From assembly GCA_002704045.1 (NCBI GenBank), contig PAFF01000052.1, positions 1 through 16,293 on the forward strand: a stretch of 16,293 nucleotides of DNA, read 5' to 3'. Position 1 is the first letter of the stretch. Every line of letters starts with the position of its first letter. The translations under genes were made by a program, and so were the position numbers. Source of the DNA: Fidelibacterota bacterium (GTDB taxonomy: Bacteria > Fidelibacterota > Marinisomatia > SCGC-AAA003-L08 > GCA-002704045). Below are positions 6,967 to 15,412 of this stretch, piece after piece. Under the pieces are notes generated by a model. The model had not been told where the DNA came from. It worked only from the letters and a program-made list of their open reading frames with translations, and did not search any database.

Positions 6967-8307
6967 ATGAAATATCAAACAATAGATCAGTTCTTAGAAA
7001 ATTTAAAATCTCGTAACCCGGGTGAGATAGAATTTCATCAAGCAGTTTATGAAGTTGTTGATTCAATTTGGGATTTTTTGAAAGATAACACACATTATTT
7101 GCATTCAAATATTTTAGAAAGAATAACTGAGCCTGAAAGAGTTTTAATGTTTCGTGTGCCTTGGAGAAATGACAATGGAGATGTAGAAATAAATAGAGGT
7201 TATCGCGTAGAATTTAATTCAGCAATTGGTCCTTATAAAGGTGGGTTAAGATTTCATCCCTCTGTTAATTTAAGTATTCTTAAATTTTTGGGTTTTGAAC
7301 AAATTTTTAAAAATAGTCTTACAACTTTACCACTGGGTGGAGGTAAAGGTGGTTCAAACTTCGACCCAAAAGGTAAGTCTGATAATGAAGTAATGAGTTT
7401 TTGTCAATCCTTTATGACTGAACTATCTAGACACATTGGTTCAGATACGGATGTTCCAGCAGGAGACATAGGTGTAGGGGGAAGAGAAATTGGCTATATG
7501 TTTGGACAATATAAGCGTATTAGAAATGAATTTACAGGTGTGTTAACAGGTAAGGCTCTTAATTGGGGAGGAAGCTTGATTCGACCTGAAGCCACAGGTT
7601 ACGGTTGTGTATATTTTGCTGAAGAAATGCTTAAAAATAACAATGATAGTTTAGATGGTAAGAAAGTTATTATATCTGGATCTGGCAATGTGGCTCAATA
7701 TGCTGCTGAAAAAGTTATTGAATTAGGAGGTAAGGTTTTATCTTTTTCCGATTCAAGTGGAACAATTTATGACCCAGAAGGGATTAATAAAGAAAAATTA
7801 GCGTTTGTAATGAATCTAAAAAATATACAAAGAGGAAGAATCAAAGAATATTCAGATAAATATAATTGTGAATACTATGAGAATTCTCGACCTTGGCACA
7901 TAAAATGTGATATTGCACTTCCTTGTGCTACCCAAAATGAAATAAATGAGAAGGATGCTAAGACACTTATAAAAAATGGTTGTATTTGTGTTTCTGAGGG
8001 TGCCAACATGCCATCTGATGCTGATGCCATTAATTTATTTTTGAGTAATAAAATATTATTTGGACCAGGCAAGGCAGCTAATGCAGGAGGTGTTGCAGTT
8101 TCTGGTTTAGAAATGAGTCAGAACAAAATGTTTTTAAATTGGTCTAGAAATGAAGTTGATACTAAACTGCAAAATATAATGAAAAACATTCACGGACAGT
8201 GTGTAGAATACGGTACAAATAAAAAATTCACAAATTATGTTAAGGGTGCTAATATAGCTGGATTTATAAAAGTTGCAGATTCGATGCTTGATCAAGGAGT
8301 AGTGTAG
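6967..8307 (+). CDS. gdhA: NADP-type glutamate dehydrogenase
   Basis: A 446-residue cytosolic enzyme of the hexameric GdhA class (E. coli GdhA has 447 residues). It converts 2-oxoglutarate and ammonium to glutamate with NADPH. Conserved parts are the substrate-binding GPYKGGLRFHPSV with Lys91, PLGGGKGGSNFDPKG with the catalytic Lys127, and PAGDIGVGGREIG with Asp167. The Rossmann motif GSGNVA (238-243) is followed by FSDSSGTIYD (260-269), the form seen in NADP-dependent enzymes. The ATG is supported by AAAGGA (6954-6959), 7 nt upstream. A strong terminator lies just 21 nt before the start codon, so expression may be attenuated or may depend on readthrough. It converges with the PEP-binding protein gene, with only 2 nt between the stops and no obvious terminator there. 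Function is essentially certain; coenzyme choice is inferred from the motif. Confidence 0.97.
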   Translation: MKYQTIDQFLENLKSRNPGEIEFHQAVYEVVDSIWDFLKDNTHYLHSNILERITEPERVLMFRVPWRNDNGDVEINRGYRVEFNSAIGPYKGGLRFHPSVNLSILKFLGFEQIFKNSLTTLPLGGGKGGSNFDPKGKSDNEVMSFCQSFMTELSRHIGSDTDVPAGDIGVGGREIGYMFGQYKRIRNEFTGVLTGKALNWGGSLIRPEATGYGCVYFAEEMLKNNNDSLDGKKVIISGSGNVAQYAAEKVIELGGKVLSFSDSSGTIYDPEGINKEKLAFVMNLKNIQRGRIKEYSDKYNCEYYENSRPWHIKCDIALPCATQNEINEKDAKTLIKNGCICVSEGANMPSDADAINLFLSNKILFGPGKAANAGGVAVSGLEMSQNKMFLNWSRNEVDTKLQNIMKNIHGQCVEYGTNKKFTNYVKGANIAGFIKVADSMLDQGVV

Positions 8308-8309
8308 TT

Positions 8310-11297
8310 TTATATACCACTAGATAATTCCTCATTCATAGTTTCTTGCTTCTTATTTTGGTGTTTTATTATAATACCTTTTCCATTTATACCGTTTAGA
8401 TGAACACTGATTGGTTTTTCTAATTCAATCCAGGTTAACAAATCATTATCTTTTTTAGTTTTTTGTGATCTTAGCCAATTCCAATCAATAAATTGATCTT
8501 TATTAGTTTTACCAATAGTAAAATAACCAATACGTAGGCTTATAACATTTTGGAAAAAATGACTGCCAAAAGAAGGATCAATATTAAAATCTTCTGTTGA
8601 ATATTCAATAATAACTTTAGCTCTTGAAATTTGTTTCCAATTAACAGGTATGCCAAGCCAAGGATCTGTTGAACCCCATCTTCCAGGTCCAATTAAAAGA
8701 TAATTTGATTTATTTTTTATTTTTGAGTTTATTTTACCAATCTCGTTAGCAATTGAAGATGTTTGGGTTGGATCAAATTTCTCAGGATCAATGTATATTA
8801 TATTAGTAATGGGTTCTATTTTACCATCTCCTAAGGTTACATTACTTTTACATATTAGTTGTTTAGTTTCAAATTTTTCTTTGTTGTTTTGTGAATTTAA
8901 TCCATTGATTAGCATTGGTCTAATTTGCAATAAACAAAATTCTGATTTTTTTTTATTGTTATCATTTAAGTTGACAGAAAATTCAATTTCAATGTCACAT
9001 CCCAAAGCTTTTTTACCAAGTTCTAAAATTCTATTCAGAACTTTATTTAAAGGAAACTCTTCCCATTTTAAGATTGGTTTAAAAGTAGCAATTCTCTTAC
9101 CATCGTATCTTAATGAATCTCTCAAAATATTATCCTGGCTTGAAATTACACCACCGATATGTTTTAGTGTCCCATCCTTTTCAGCTCTATCTAAATTAAA
9201 CTTTTTTAGATTAAATTTTTCACCTTTTCTTAATAGGTTATCTTTTGAATACATTTGAAGTGCATAAAATTGATTTTGAGAATTTTCAATTATTGATTTA
9301 ATTGAATAAAATTGTGGTAATACATTAGGATGTGAGGGGCAAAATCTAAGTGATTTTTCTCCTTCTACAATAGTTTTTCCGAATCCTACAGCAATAAATG
9401 CCACACCCTGTTCTCTTTTCAAATAAGATACAGGATAATAGTTTAAACTTTGAGAAACACCGCTAAAAGTTGGATAAAATATATTTTTATGTCTTTTGCC
9501 TACAAGTTCTTGTATTAAAACTGCCATTTTTTCTTCTTCTTGTCTACTTGAAGATGTATCCATCACTGATTTTGGATCTTGAAAAAAAGTAGATGCAAAA
9601 ACTCGTTTAATTGCTTCTATTAATTGACTAAGTCTAATCTTTAAATTTTTGGAATTATTTGGAAGCATATATGTAGCATATAGACCTGCTAATGGTTGAT
9701 ACTGTGAATCTTCAAGTAAACTTGAAGATCTAACTGCAATTGGATAGTTAATATCAATTATATATTGTGTTAATTTTTTTATTAAACTTCTTGATAATTT
9801 TGCATTCAAAAATTTATGTTCAATAATTGAATTGTTTTTTTCATTTAGTGCAAACTCCCAAAGATTATTTGAATCCATAAATAAGTCAAATTCATCAGTT
9901 CCTATGACAGCTATTTTGGGAATTCTGATTTGAATATTTTCAAACTCTAAATTTAAATTTGATTCATTTATAAGTTGGTTCGCATATGCGAGCCCTCTAG
10001 CTTTGCCTCCAAGTGATCCCTCCGATATTCTTATATAAGTTGTTTCAGGATTAAATGCTTTTATTGAAAAATCTACAATTTTTCCTGCTTGCTGTTCTTT
10101 TAGTGCTTTGCCTAATAAATGTAAAAGATGTTTTCTCATATCTTCAGATTTTTCAAAATCACCAAACATTATAGGTCTTATAGTAGAAGCGCGATCAAAT
10201 TCACCCCTTGCAGCAAGCCAGTTTGAAAAATGATTTTTTGAAGCATGGTATTTTAACGATTTTATAGGTGCCTTTTTAACAGCTTCTCTTAATTCGTAAA
10301 TATTTGTACATTTGTTTAAAATTTCACCATTTTTTCCCAGAAGTTCAAAATCACCAAAACCAAAATTCCTCATTATGAATTTTTTTAGATCCTGTAATAG
10401 TCTAGAAGATTTTTTATGAAGAAATGGTATATTAATTTGTTCAGCATTTTCTTTGTGATTAATATCGGTTGATTGTAATAAAATTGGCATAGTAGGATCT
10501 TGTTTTTTGATTAATTTAATTAAATCAATTCCACAATTATTTACAAGCTTTCTTTTTTTCGGGAATCTAATATCTGATATTATACCAAAAAGATTTTTTC
10601 TATAATCCGTATAGTATTTTTCAGCTTCTTCCCAGGTACTAGCCAACAAAATTTTAGGTCTTCCACGCATATGTAGTTGTCTTTGAGCGTCATCAATGCT
10701 TTTACTAATTAAATTTCTAGTATGGTAAGTTATCTCTTTGTAGAGTAGGGGTAGAATAATTGAATAATATTGTGGGGAATCTTCTACTAATATGATAACT
10801 CTTACATCGCCTTTTTTTACATCACGCTTGATATTTAATCTATCCTCAATAAATTTAATTATAGCTGGAAAAACATTAGCATTACCTGACCAAGTGAAAA
10901 CTCTATCTATTTTAGTTTTTGGTATTGGATTTGGTAATTGTTTTAACTCTGACTCATCAAATACTAGCAAAACGACGGGTATGTTTGGATCTTTTGATTT
11001 GATTTTATTACTTAACGATATTGGATCCATATCAGATATTCTTATCATCACTATGATTAGATCAAAATTTCTTTTTGAAATCATTTTCATCGCATTTGCA
11101 GCGGTCGATGCTCTCCAAACACGTGGAGCATAACTTAAATTCATACCCATATATTCGTGCAAAATTTGTTCAGTTAATTGACCATCCTGCTCAAGTGTAA
11201 ATGCGTCATATGGGCTTGCTACTAGCAATATCTCATGCACTCTATGTAGAATGAGTTCTTGAAAATTCCAGTTTCGTTTTTGTTGTTTTTTTGACAT
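8310..11297 (-). CDS. Response-regulator / PEP-pyruvate-binding (PEP synthase-like) fusion protein
   Basis: A 995-residue soluble protein. Residues about 21-155 have the fold pattern of a receiver domain but lack its chemistry: the acidic pair is Ala27-Ser28 and the phosphoacceptor position is Met84. Residues about 165-310 form a second receiver with Glu172-Asp173, Asp242 (SDIRFPK), Ser276 and Lys295, so it looks phosphorylatable. Residues about 425-800 are the nucleotide-binding (ATP-grasp) domain of PEP synthase and pyruvate phosphate dikinase: GSLGGKARG (427-435), AVRSSSLLEDS (521-531), and LLQIRPM (789-795). The swivelling phospho-His domain and the PEP/pyruvate barrel are absent. The C-terminal 190 residues carry an unassigned motif, GPGRWGSTDPWLGIPV (870-885), and DPSFGSHFF (907-915). 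Annotation as PEP synthase would mislead, since it cannot complete that reaction alone. I recall similar proteins in Bacteroidetes-type bacteria. Role unknown, possibly a regulator or a phosphotransfer partner. The ATG lacks an evident Shine-Dalgarno. Confidence 0.85.
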   Translation of the reverse strand: MSKKQQKRNWNFQELILHRVHEILLVASPYDAFTLEQDGQLTEQILHEYMGMNLSYAPRVWRASTAANAMKMISKRNFDLIIVMIRISDMDPISLSNKIKSKDPNIPVVLLVFDESELKQLPNPIPKTKIDRVFTWSGNANVFPAIIKFIEDRLNIKRDVKKGDVRVIILVEDSPQYYSIILPLLYKEITYHTRNLISKSIDDAQRQLHMRGRPKILLASTWEEAEKYYTDYRKNLFGIISDIRFPKKRKLVNNCGIDLIKLIKKQDPTMPILLQSTDINHKENAEQINIPFLHKKSSRLLQDLKKFIMRNFGFGDFELLGKNGEILNKCTNIYELREAVKKAPIKSLKYHASKNHFSNWLAARGEFDRASTIRPIMFGDFEKSEDMRKHLLHLLGKALKEQQAGKIVDFSIKAFNPETTYIRISEGSLGGKARGLAYANQLINESNLNLEFENIQIRIPKIAVIGTDEFDLFMDSNNLWEFALNEKNNSIIEHKFLNAKLSRSLIKKLTQYIIDINYPIAVRSSSLLEDSQYQPLAGLYATYMLPNNSKNLKIRLSQLIEAIKRVFASTFFQDPKSVMDTSSSRQEEEKMAVLIQELVGKRHKNIFYPTFSGVSQSLNYYPVSYLKREQGVAFIAVGFGKTIVEGEKSLRFCPSHPNVLPQFYSIKSIIENSQNQFYALQMYSKDNLLRKGEKFNLKKFNLDRAEKDGTLKHIGGVISSQDNILRDSLRYDGKRIATFKPILKWEEFPLNKVLNRILELGKKALGCDIEIEFSVNLNDNNKKKSEFCLLQIRPMLINGLNSQNNKEKFETKQLICKSNVTLGDGKIEPITNIIYIDPEKFDPTQTSSIANEIGKINSKIKNKSNYLLIGPGRWGSTDPWLGIPVNWKQISRAKVIIEYSTEDFNIDPSFGSHFFQNVISLRIGYFTIGKTNKDQFIDWNWLRSQKTKKDNDLLTWIELEKPISVHLNGINGKGIIIKHQNKKQETMNEELSSGI

Positions 11298-11364
11298 TTA
11301 AAATAAAATTTAATAAAAAAACATTAGTTTCTTTATATCTACTTTTTTAAATAGATTTTGACCA

Positions 11365-13182
11365 ATGAAGATAAGAATTGTCTTTGTATTTATAATAGTA
11401 TTTAATTTTGTTCTTAGTAAAGAAAGAAGTTGGAATACAACACCATTTGATAGATTATGGAATAAAACCGTACATCCAATGATGTTTCGTGATCCTATTA
11501 TTATTACACCTTTTGATATTAGGATTGGACAAACCTATTGGGGTGGAGAGGACTATTGGAATAGCTTTAAACTAACTGAACCTTTTGGCGAACAAGGTTC
11601 GAATGGTCAGAATGGTTTTATAACAGATAATACGGATGAAAGATTTGATAATATATCTGATCCTGGTTTTAGAAAAAGTTTATTTTTTGCTTTTGACGTA
11701 GCTAAAACAAATATAACAAATTTAGTTTACCATCAAAATGTAATAGATATTCAATTTGGTCTAGGATACAAATTTAATCAGATGCTTTCTGAAGTAGAAT
11801 TAGATGATGGATGGAAAAATATTGAATCTGTTACAAGTATTCCTCAGTCAGGAACGTTGAAGTTCAAACCTAAATTTCAAGATTACAATTTCAACACTAC
11901 TATCACATTTCAAAGGTCTCCAATATATTTGATATATTTTAATCATTCAATTGGTTATGTAACTTCTTCCTTATATCAAACTGTGGGAGGAGATAGTTAT
12001 TTAGATGGCGATGGTGTAGCTGAATCATTTGGTTGGGGTTTAAAATATATTGGTGATAATGATAATAAACGTTTTTCTTTTAATTGGGGTTTTGAATCTC
12101 AATGGCAAAAAATTTTTATTCCTGAACTTAATGACCCTGACAATATTTCTCCTATTTCTAAAGTTGACTTGAGATCTTTTGGAATTTTATTTACGTTTAG
12201 TGCTAATGTTGGTGGCGTCAGTACAATTGGAGATAAAGCCTTCAGAACATTAATGGATGATGACTTTGTAAATAGTGCAATTGAGTTTGAACAGTTTTTA
12301 GAAAAATATCCAAAACACGGTAAGAAAGACCAAGCTGAAAAAATGTTGGATTTTTGCTATGAGCAAATACCGTATCAAAGATTTAGAGAAGGACTTAAAG
12401 ATTTAAATGTTAATAATTACGATCGAGCAATTAAGTTGCTTGATATGGCCCAGGCTGATGCAAATGAAAATTTAAAATTTGAAATAAATTCACGTCTTTC
12501 AGAAATAGCAAATTCCTTATTAGATAGTGTTTTGAATAACTATCAAGTAATTGGGTATGAGTCAGCAGAAAACTTAGTTCAAAAAGCTATTGAAATTTCA
12601 CCAAAAACTAGGTTTAGAGGAGATAAAGTGCTTGCAAAAATGTATTTCGAACAAGGTAATATTCTATTTAAAATAGGTAATTACGAAAAGGCGCTTGAAA
12701 AATTTAGTTTTGCTCAAAGACTTGATCCTGATATGGGCAATTTATTAAATGTAAAACGTAAAGATTTAGCATTGGGTTTTATAAACGATGCATCTAAAGC
12801 TACAGATGTTGAGTCAATTTATTTAGTTATTGAGTCTCTAAAATCTGCAATAAAAATGGAACCTGAATTGGCTATTGATATGGAAAACATTGTTAAAGAA
12901 TTGGAGAAGCGATTACAAGAAATGGATAAAAGAGAAGTACAGAAAATTATTGATGATATTGTAAATATTGATAGGCGGCCAAATAAAAATCTGAATAAAA
13001 AGAAATTAGAATTAGGTTTATTACCTCATGAAGTAATAGAAATATTGGGAGAACCTGATAATATTGACACCATAACAGGTGCTGACGGAACTAGATATGA
13101 TATGTGGAGTTACCAAAAAACAGATGTAACAAAACGCTTATATTTTGAAGATTTATTTTTAATAAGAATGGAAGAGGAATAA
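11365..13182 (+). CDS. Envelope protein with beta-rich region, TPRs and BamE-like C-terminus
   Basis: A 605-residue exported protein. Residues 1-18 are a signal peptide (KIR then a hydrophobic core to LS). Residues 40-285 alternate aromatic and polar residues in short strands (for example IDIQFGLGYKF and PIYLIYFNHSIGYV), consistent with an outer-membrane beta-barrel or beta-sandwich domain. Residues about 295-460 contain tetratricopeptide-like helix pairs: DFVNSAIEFEQFLEKYPKHG, NYDRAIKLLDMAQ, and GNILFKIGNYEKALEKFSFA. A helical stretch (470-545) follows. The last 57 residues, from ELGLLPHEVIEILGEPDNI to YFEDLFLIRM, resemble the SmpA/OmlA (BamE) fold found in outer-membrane lipoproteins. The start is 67 nt from the divergent PEP-binding gene and has no clear Shine-Dalgarno. 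aspS begins 16 nt downstream, so the two are probably co-transcribed. Exact function unknown; envelope assembly or scaffolding is an inference from domain types. Confidence 0.8.
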   Translation: MKIRIVFVFIIVFNFVLSKERSWNTTPFDRLWNKTVHPMMFRDPIIITPFDIRIGQTYWGGEDYWNSFKLTEPFGEQGSNGQNGFITDNTDERFDNISDPGFRKSLFFAFDVAKTNITNLVYHQNVIDIQFGLGYKFNQMLSEVELDDGWKNIESVTSIPQSGTLKFKPKFQDYNFNTTITFQRSPIYLIYFNHSIGYVTSSLYQTVGGDSYLDGDGVAESFGWGLKYIGDNDNKRFSFNWGFESQWQKIFIPELNDPDNISPISKVDLRSFGILFTFSANVGGVSTIGDKAFRTLMDDDFVNSAIEFEQFLEKYPKHGKKDQAEKMLDFCYEQIPYQRFREGLKDLNVNNYDRAIKLLDMAQADANENLKFEINSRLSEIANSLLDSVLNNYQVIGYESAENLVQKAIEISPKTRFRGDKVLAKMYFEQGNILFKIGNYEKALEKFSFAQRLDPDMGNLLNVKRKDLALGFINDASKATDVESIYLVIESLKSAIKMEPELAIDMENIVKELEKRLQEMDKREVQKIIDDIVNIDRRPNKNLNKKKLELGLLPHEVIEILGEPDNIDTITGADGTRYDMWSYQKTDVTKRLYFEDLFLIRMEEE

Positions 13183-13187
13183 TAATT

Positions 13188-13193
13188 AAGGAG
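13188..13193 (+). promoter_or_regulatory. Shine-Dalgarno setting the TTG start of aspS
   Basis: AAGGAG lies 5 nt before TTG at 13199. No ATG is available in frame before the conserved SHTCGEL segment of the synthetase. This ribosome-binding site therefore supports the TTG start, and it lies in the 16-nt gap after the TPR gene. Confidence 0.8.
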
Positions 13194-13198
13194 TTATT

Positions 13199-14962
13199 TT
13201 GATAAAAAGAAGTCATACTTGTGGAGAATTAACAAAGACTAATATTGGTGAAACTATATCATTATGCGGTTGGATTAGCAAAAGAAGAGATCACGGTGGA
13301 TTAAGTTTTGTAGATTTGAGAGATAGATATGGTAAAACTCAAATTGTATTTAATGAAGAATTACATTCAAATGTATTTAAAAAAGCAAAAAAATTGGGAC
13401 TCGAGGATGTAATTGGTATAAAAGGGGTTGTTGTTCAAAGACCATCAGAGGCAGTTAATGAAAGTATGATTACTGGTGAAATTGATGTAGAAGTATCACA
13501 AATCGATATTTTTAATGAAGCCGATGCAATGCCTTTTGATGTTAATGATAGAAATTCTGCGAATGAAGATCATCGTTTGAAATTTAGATTTCTTGAACTT
13601 AGAACCAAAGATCTTCAGAAAAACATGTTTATAAGGCATAAAGCTGCTTTTGCAATAAGAGATCATATGTCTAAAAACGACTTCATCGAAGTTGAAACAC
13701 CAGTGTTGATGAAATCAACTCCTGAAGGCGCAAGAGATTTCCTTGTTCCTAGCCGATTACATCAGGGTAAATTTTATGCTTTGCCACAATCCCCTCAAAC
13801 TTATAAACAACTATTAATGATTTCAGGTTTTGATAAATACTTTCAAATTGTCAAATGTTTTAGAGATGAAGATTTTAGAGCTGATAGACAACCTGAATTT
13901 ACACAAATAGATATTGAAATGTCATTTGTTGACCAATATGATATAATTAATATGGCAACTGGATTAACAAGAAACATATTTAAAGAAATTTTAGATGTTG
14001 AATTGGCTAAAGATTTCCCACAATTAAATTATCACGAAGCGATGGAACGATATGGATCTGATAAGCCAGATATAAGATTTGATATGGAACTAAATGAAAT
14101 GTCAAGCTATGTTGAAGCATCTAATTTTAATGCATTTAAATCAGTGCTTGAAAAAGGTGGTCGTGTTAAAGGAATTGTTTGTCCAAATGGTGAAAGTTAT
14201 AGTAGAAAAGTTATAGATGAGTTAACAGATTTTATGAAGATATATTATGGTGCTAAAGGTTTAGCCTGGCTTAAGTGCAAAGATGGGAAATTAGATGGTG
14301 GTATAAGTAAGTTTTTCCCTGAACATGTTCAAAATTTAATGCTAAGTGATTTAAAAATAAATAATGGTGATATTATTTTTATGATTGGAGATGACGTATC
14401 TGTTGTTTGGCAGGCCTTAGGTGCTCTTAGACTTGAACTAGGTAAACGTGAAAATTTAATAGATAATTCAAAATGGGCGCCTTTATGGGTCGTTGATTTT
14501 CCACTCGTTGAGTGGAACTCTGATGAACAGCGTTGGGATGCTTTACATCATCCTTTTACAGCACCGCATCCAGATGATATAGATTTAATTGACACTGATC
14601 CTGCAAATGTAAGATCTCTTGGATATGATCTTGTTTTAAATGGATATGAAATAGGAGGTGGTTCTATTCGTATTCATAAAAGAGATTTGCAACAAAAAGC
14701 ATTTTCATTACTTGGTGTAAGTGATGAAGAAGCTGAAGAAAAATTTGGTTTTTTAATGAATGCATTTCGTTATGGAGCGCCACCGCATGGTGGAATTGCA
14801 TTTGGATTTGATAGAATTGCAATGTTAATGTCAGGTTCAAATCAAATTAGAGATGTTATTGCTTTTCCTAAAACAACCTCTGCTATGTCTCTTATGGATA
14901 ATTCACCTTCAAATATAGATAAAAAACAATTGGATGAATTGGGACTTAGTATAAAAAAATAA
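13199..14962 (+). CDS. aspS: Aspartyl-tRNA synthetase, bacterial type
   Basis: A 587-residue class IIb synthetase that charges tRNA with aspartate in the cytosol; length matches the bacterial family (about 580-600). The N-terminal OB-fold anticodon-binding domain spans about 3-105, with CGWISKRRDHGGLSFVDLRD. The class II core holds motif 1 around IEVETPVLMKSTPEGARDF, the QSPQTYKQLLM loop (197-207), motif 2 FRDEDFRADRQPEFTQIDIE (221-240) and motif 3 GGIAFGFDRIAML (531-543). The bacterial insertion (GAD) domain lies at about 295-410. His32 in RRDHGG is the residue type described for non-discriminating AspRS (Leu in E. coli-type enzymes), so it may also make Asp-tRNA(Asn). The start is TTG, decided by AAGGAG 5 nt upstream and alignment with the usual N-terminus. 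It lies 16 nt after the TPR protein gene. Confidence 0.97.
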   Translation: MIKRSHTCGELTKTNIGETISLCGWISKRRDHGGLSFVDLRDRYGKTQIVFNEELHSNVFKKAKKLGLEDVIGIKGVVVQRPSEAVNESMITGEIDVEVSQIDIFNEADAMPFDVNDRNSANEDHRLKFRFLELRTKDLQKNMFIRHKAAFAIRDHMSKNDFIEVETPVLMKSTPEGARDFLVPSRLHQGKFYALPQSPQTYKQLLMISGFDKYFQIVKCFRDEDFRADRQPEFTQIDIEMSFVDQYDIINMATGLTRNIFKEILDVELAKDFPQLNYHEAMERYGSDKPDIRFDMELNEMSSYVEASNFNAFKSVLEKGGRVKGIVCPNGESYSRKVIDELTDFMKIYYGAKGLAWLKCKDGKLDGGISKFFPEHVQNLMLSDLKINNGDIIFMIGDDVSVVWQALGALRLELGKRENLIDNSKWAPLWVVDFPLVEWNSDEQRWDALHHPFTAPHPDDIDLIDTDPANVRSLGYDLVLNGYEIGGGSIRIHKRDLQQKAFSLLGVSDEEAEEKFGFLMNAFRYGAPPHGGIAFGFDRIAMLMSGSNQIRDVIAFPKTTSAMSLMDNSPSNIDKKQLDELGLSIKK

Positions 14963-14974
14963 AAGAATGAAAAT

Positions 14975-15241
14975 ATGATTCGCTATATTGGGGTATTAAT
15001 ATTAGTAACAAATTTATCTTCACAATTTCCACCCCAAAATTCTCAATAATTAGAAATAGCCGAATACCTTTGATTCAATAATAATGCAACAGTTTTAACT
15101 ATGCTTGGTGAAATAAATACCTTGGATGTATCATTAATTATATACATCTATGTATTGTTTCGTTACAAAGAAACTTTTAATGATGATATAAGTAATTAGA
15201 ATGCTACAAATTTTCATTGGGATTTTACTTTGTTAATATAA
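14975..15241 (+). pseudogene. Probable decayed secreted-protein gene
   Basis: The gap between aspS and phoH (14963-15412) has no intact gene. From an ATG at 14975 the frame reads MIRYIGVLILVTNLSSQFPP, which looks like a signal peptide and cleavage region, then stops at TAA 15047. The same frame continues with sensible composition: LEIAEYL, TGA at 15071, then 41 open codons, including GEINTLDVSLIIYIYVLF, to TAG at 15197. A further 13 codons, NATNFHWDFTLLI, run to TAA at 15239. The GEINTLDVSLIIYI stretch resembles a dockerin helix, but the preceding calcium-loop aspartates are absent. A 24-residue peptide gene ending at 15049 is an alternative. From 15242 to 15302 I see nothing further. Confidence 0.35.
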
Positions 15242-15302
15242 AAGCAGATAAATTCAGTAAAACACAAAAATTAATCCTTATAAAGTAGAATATTTATTAG
15301 CC

Positions 15303-15311
15303 TGATATAAT
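15303..15311 (+). promoter_or_regulatory. Candidate extended -10 promoter for phoH
   Basis: TGATATAAT is an exact TGnTATAAT match on the coding strand of phoH, about 100 nt before its ATG. No convincing -35 hexamer is visible. A transcript would start near 15318 and have a leader of about 95 nt. The remaining sequence to 15412 is AT-rich without other recognisable sites. Confidence 0.35.
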
Positions 15312-15412
15312 TGCATAAATCCATAGTTTTTTTGTAAATTTATAAGCTTTATGAATCCAGATATTTGTAAATATAAATCAAGTTTTTTTTGCTTAGAATT
15401 AGATTTTTCAAT

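Noticed and set aside
8295..8325. Bidirectional terminator between the converging gdhA and PEP-binding genes
   Set aside because: Only a weak TAGTG/CACTA inverted match is present, without a GC-rich stem or a T-tract.
8791..9258. A long plus-strand open frame (155 codons) opposite the PEP-binding protein
   Set aside because: The minus-strand frame there encodes part of a clear ATP-grasp protein. The opposite frame has no recognisable domain and is a shadow of it.
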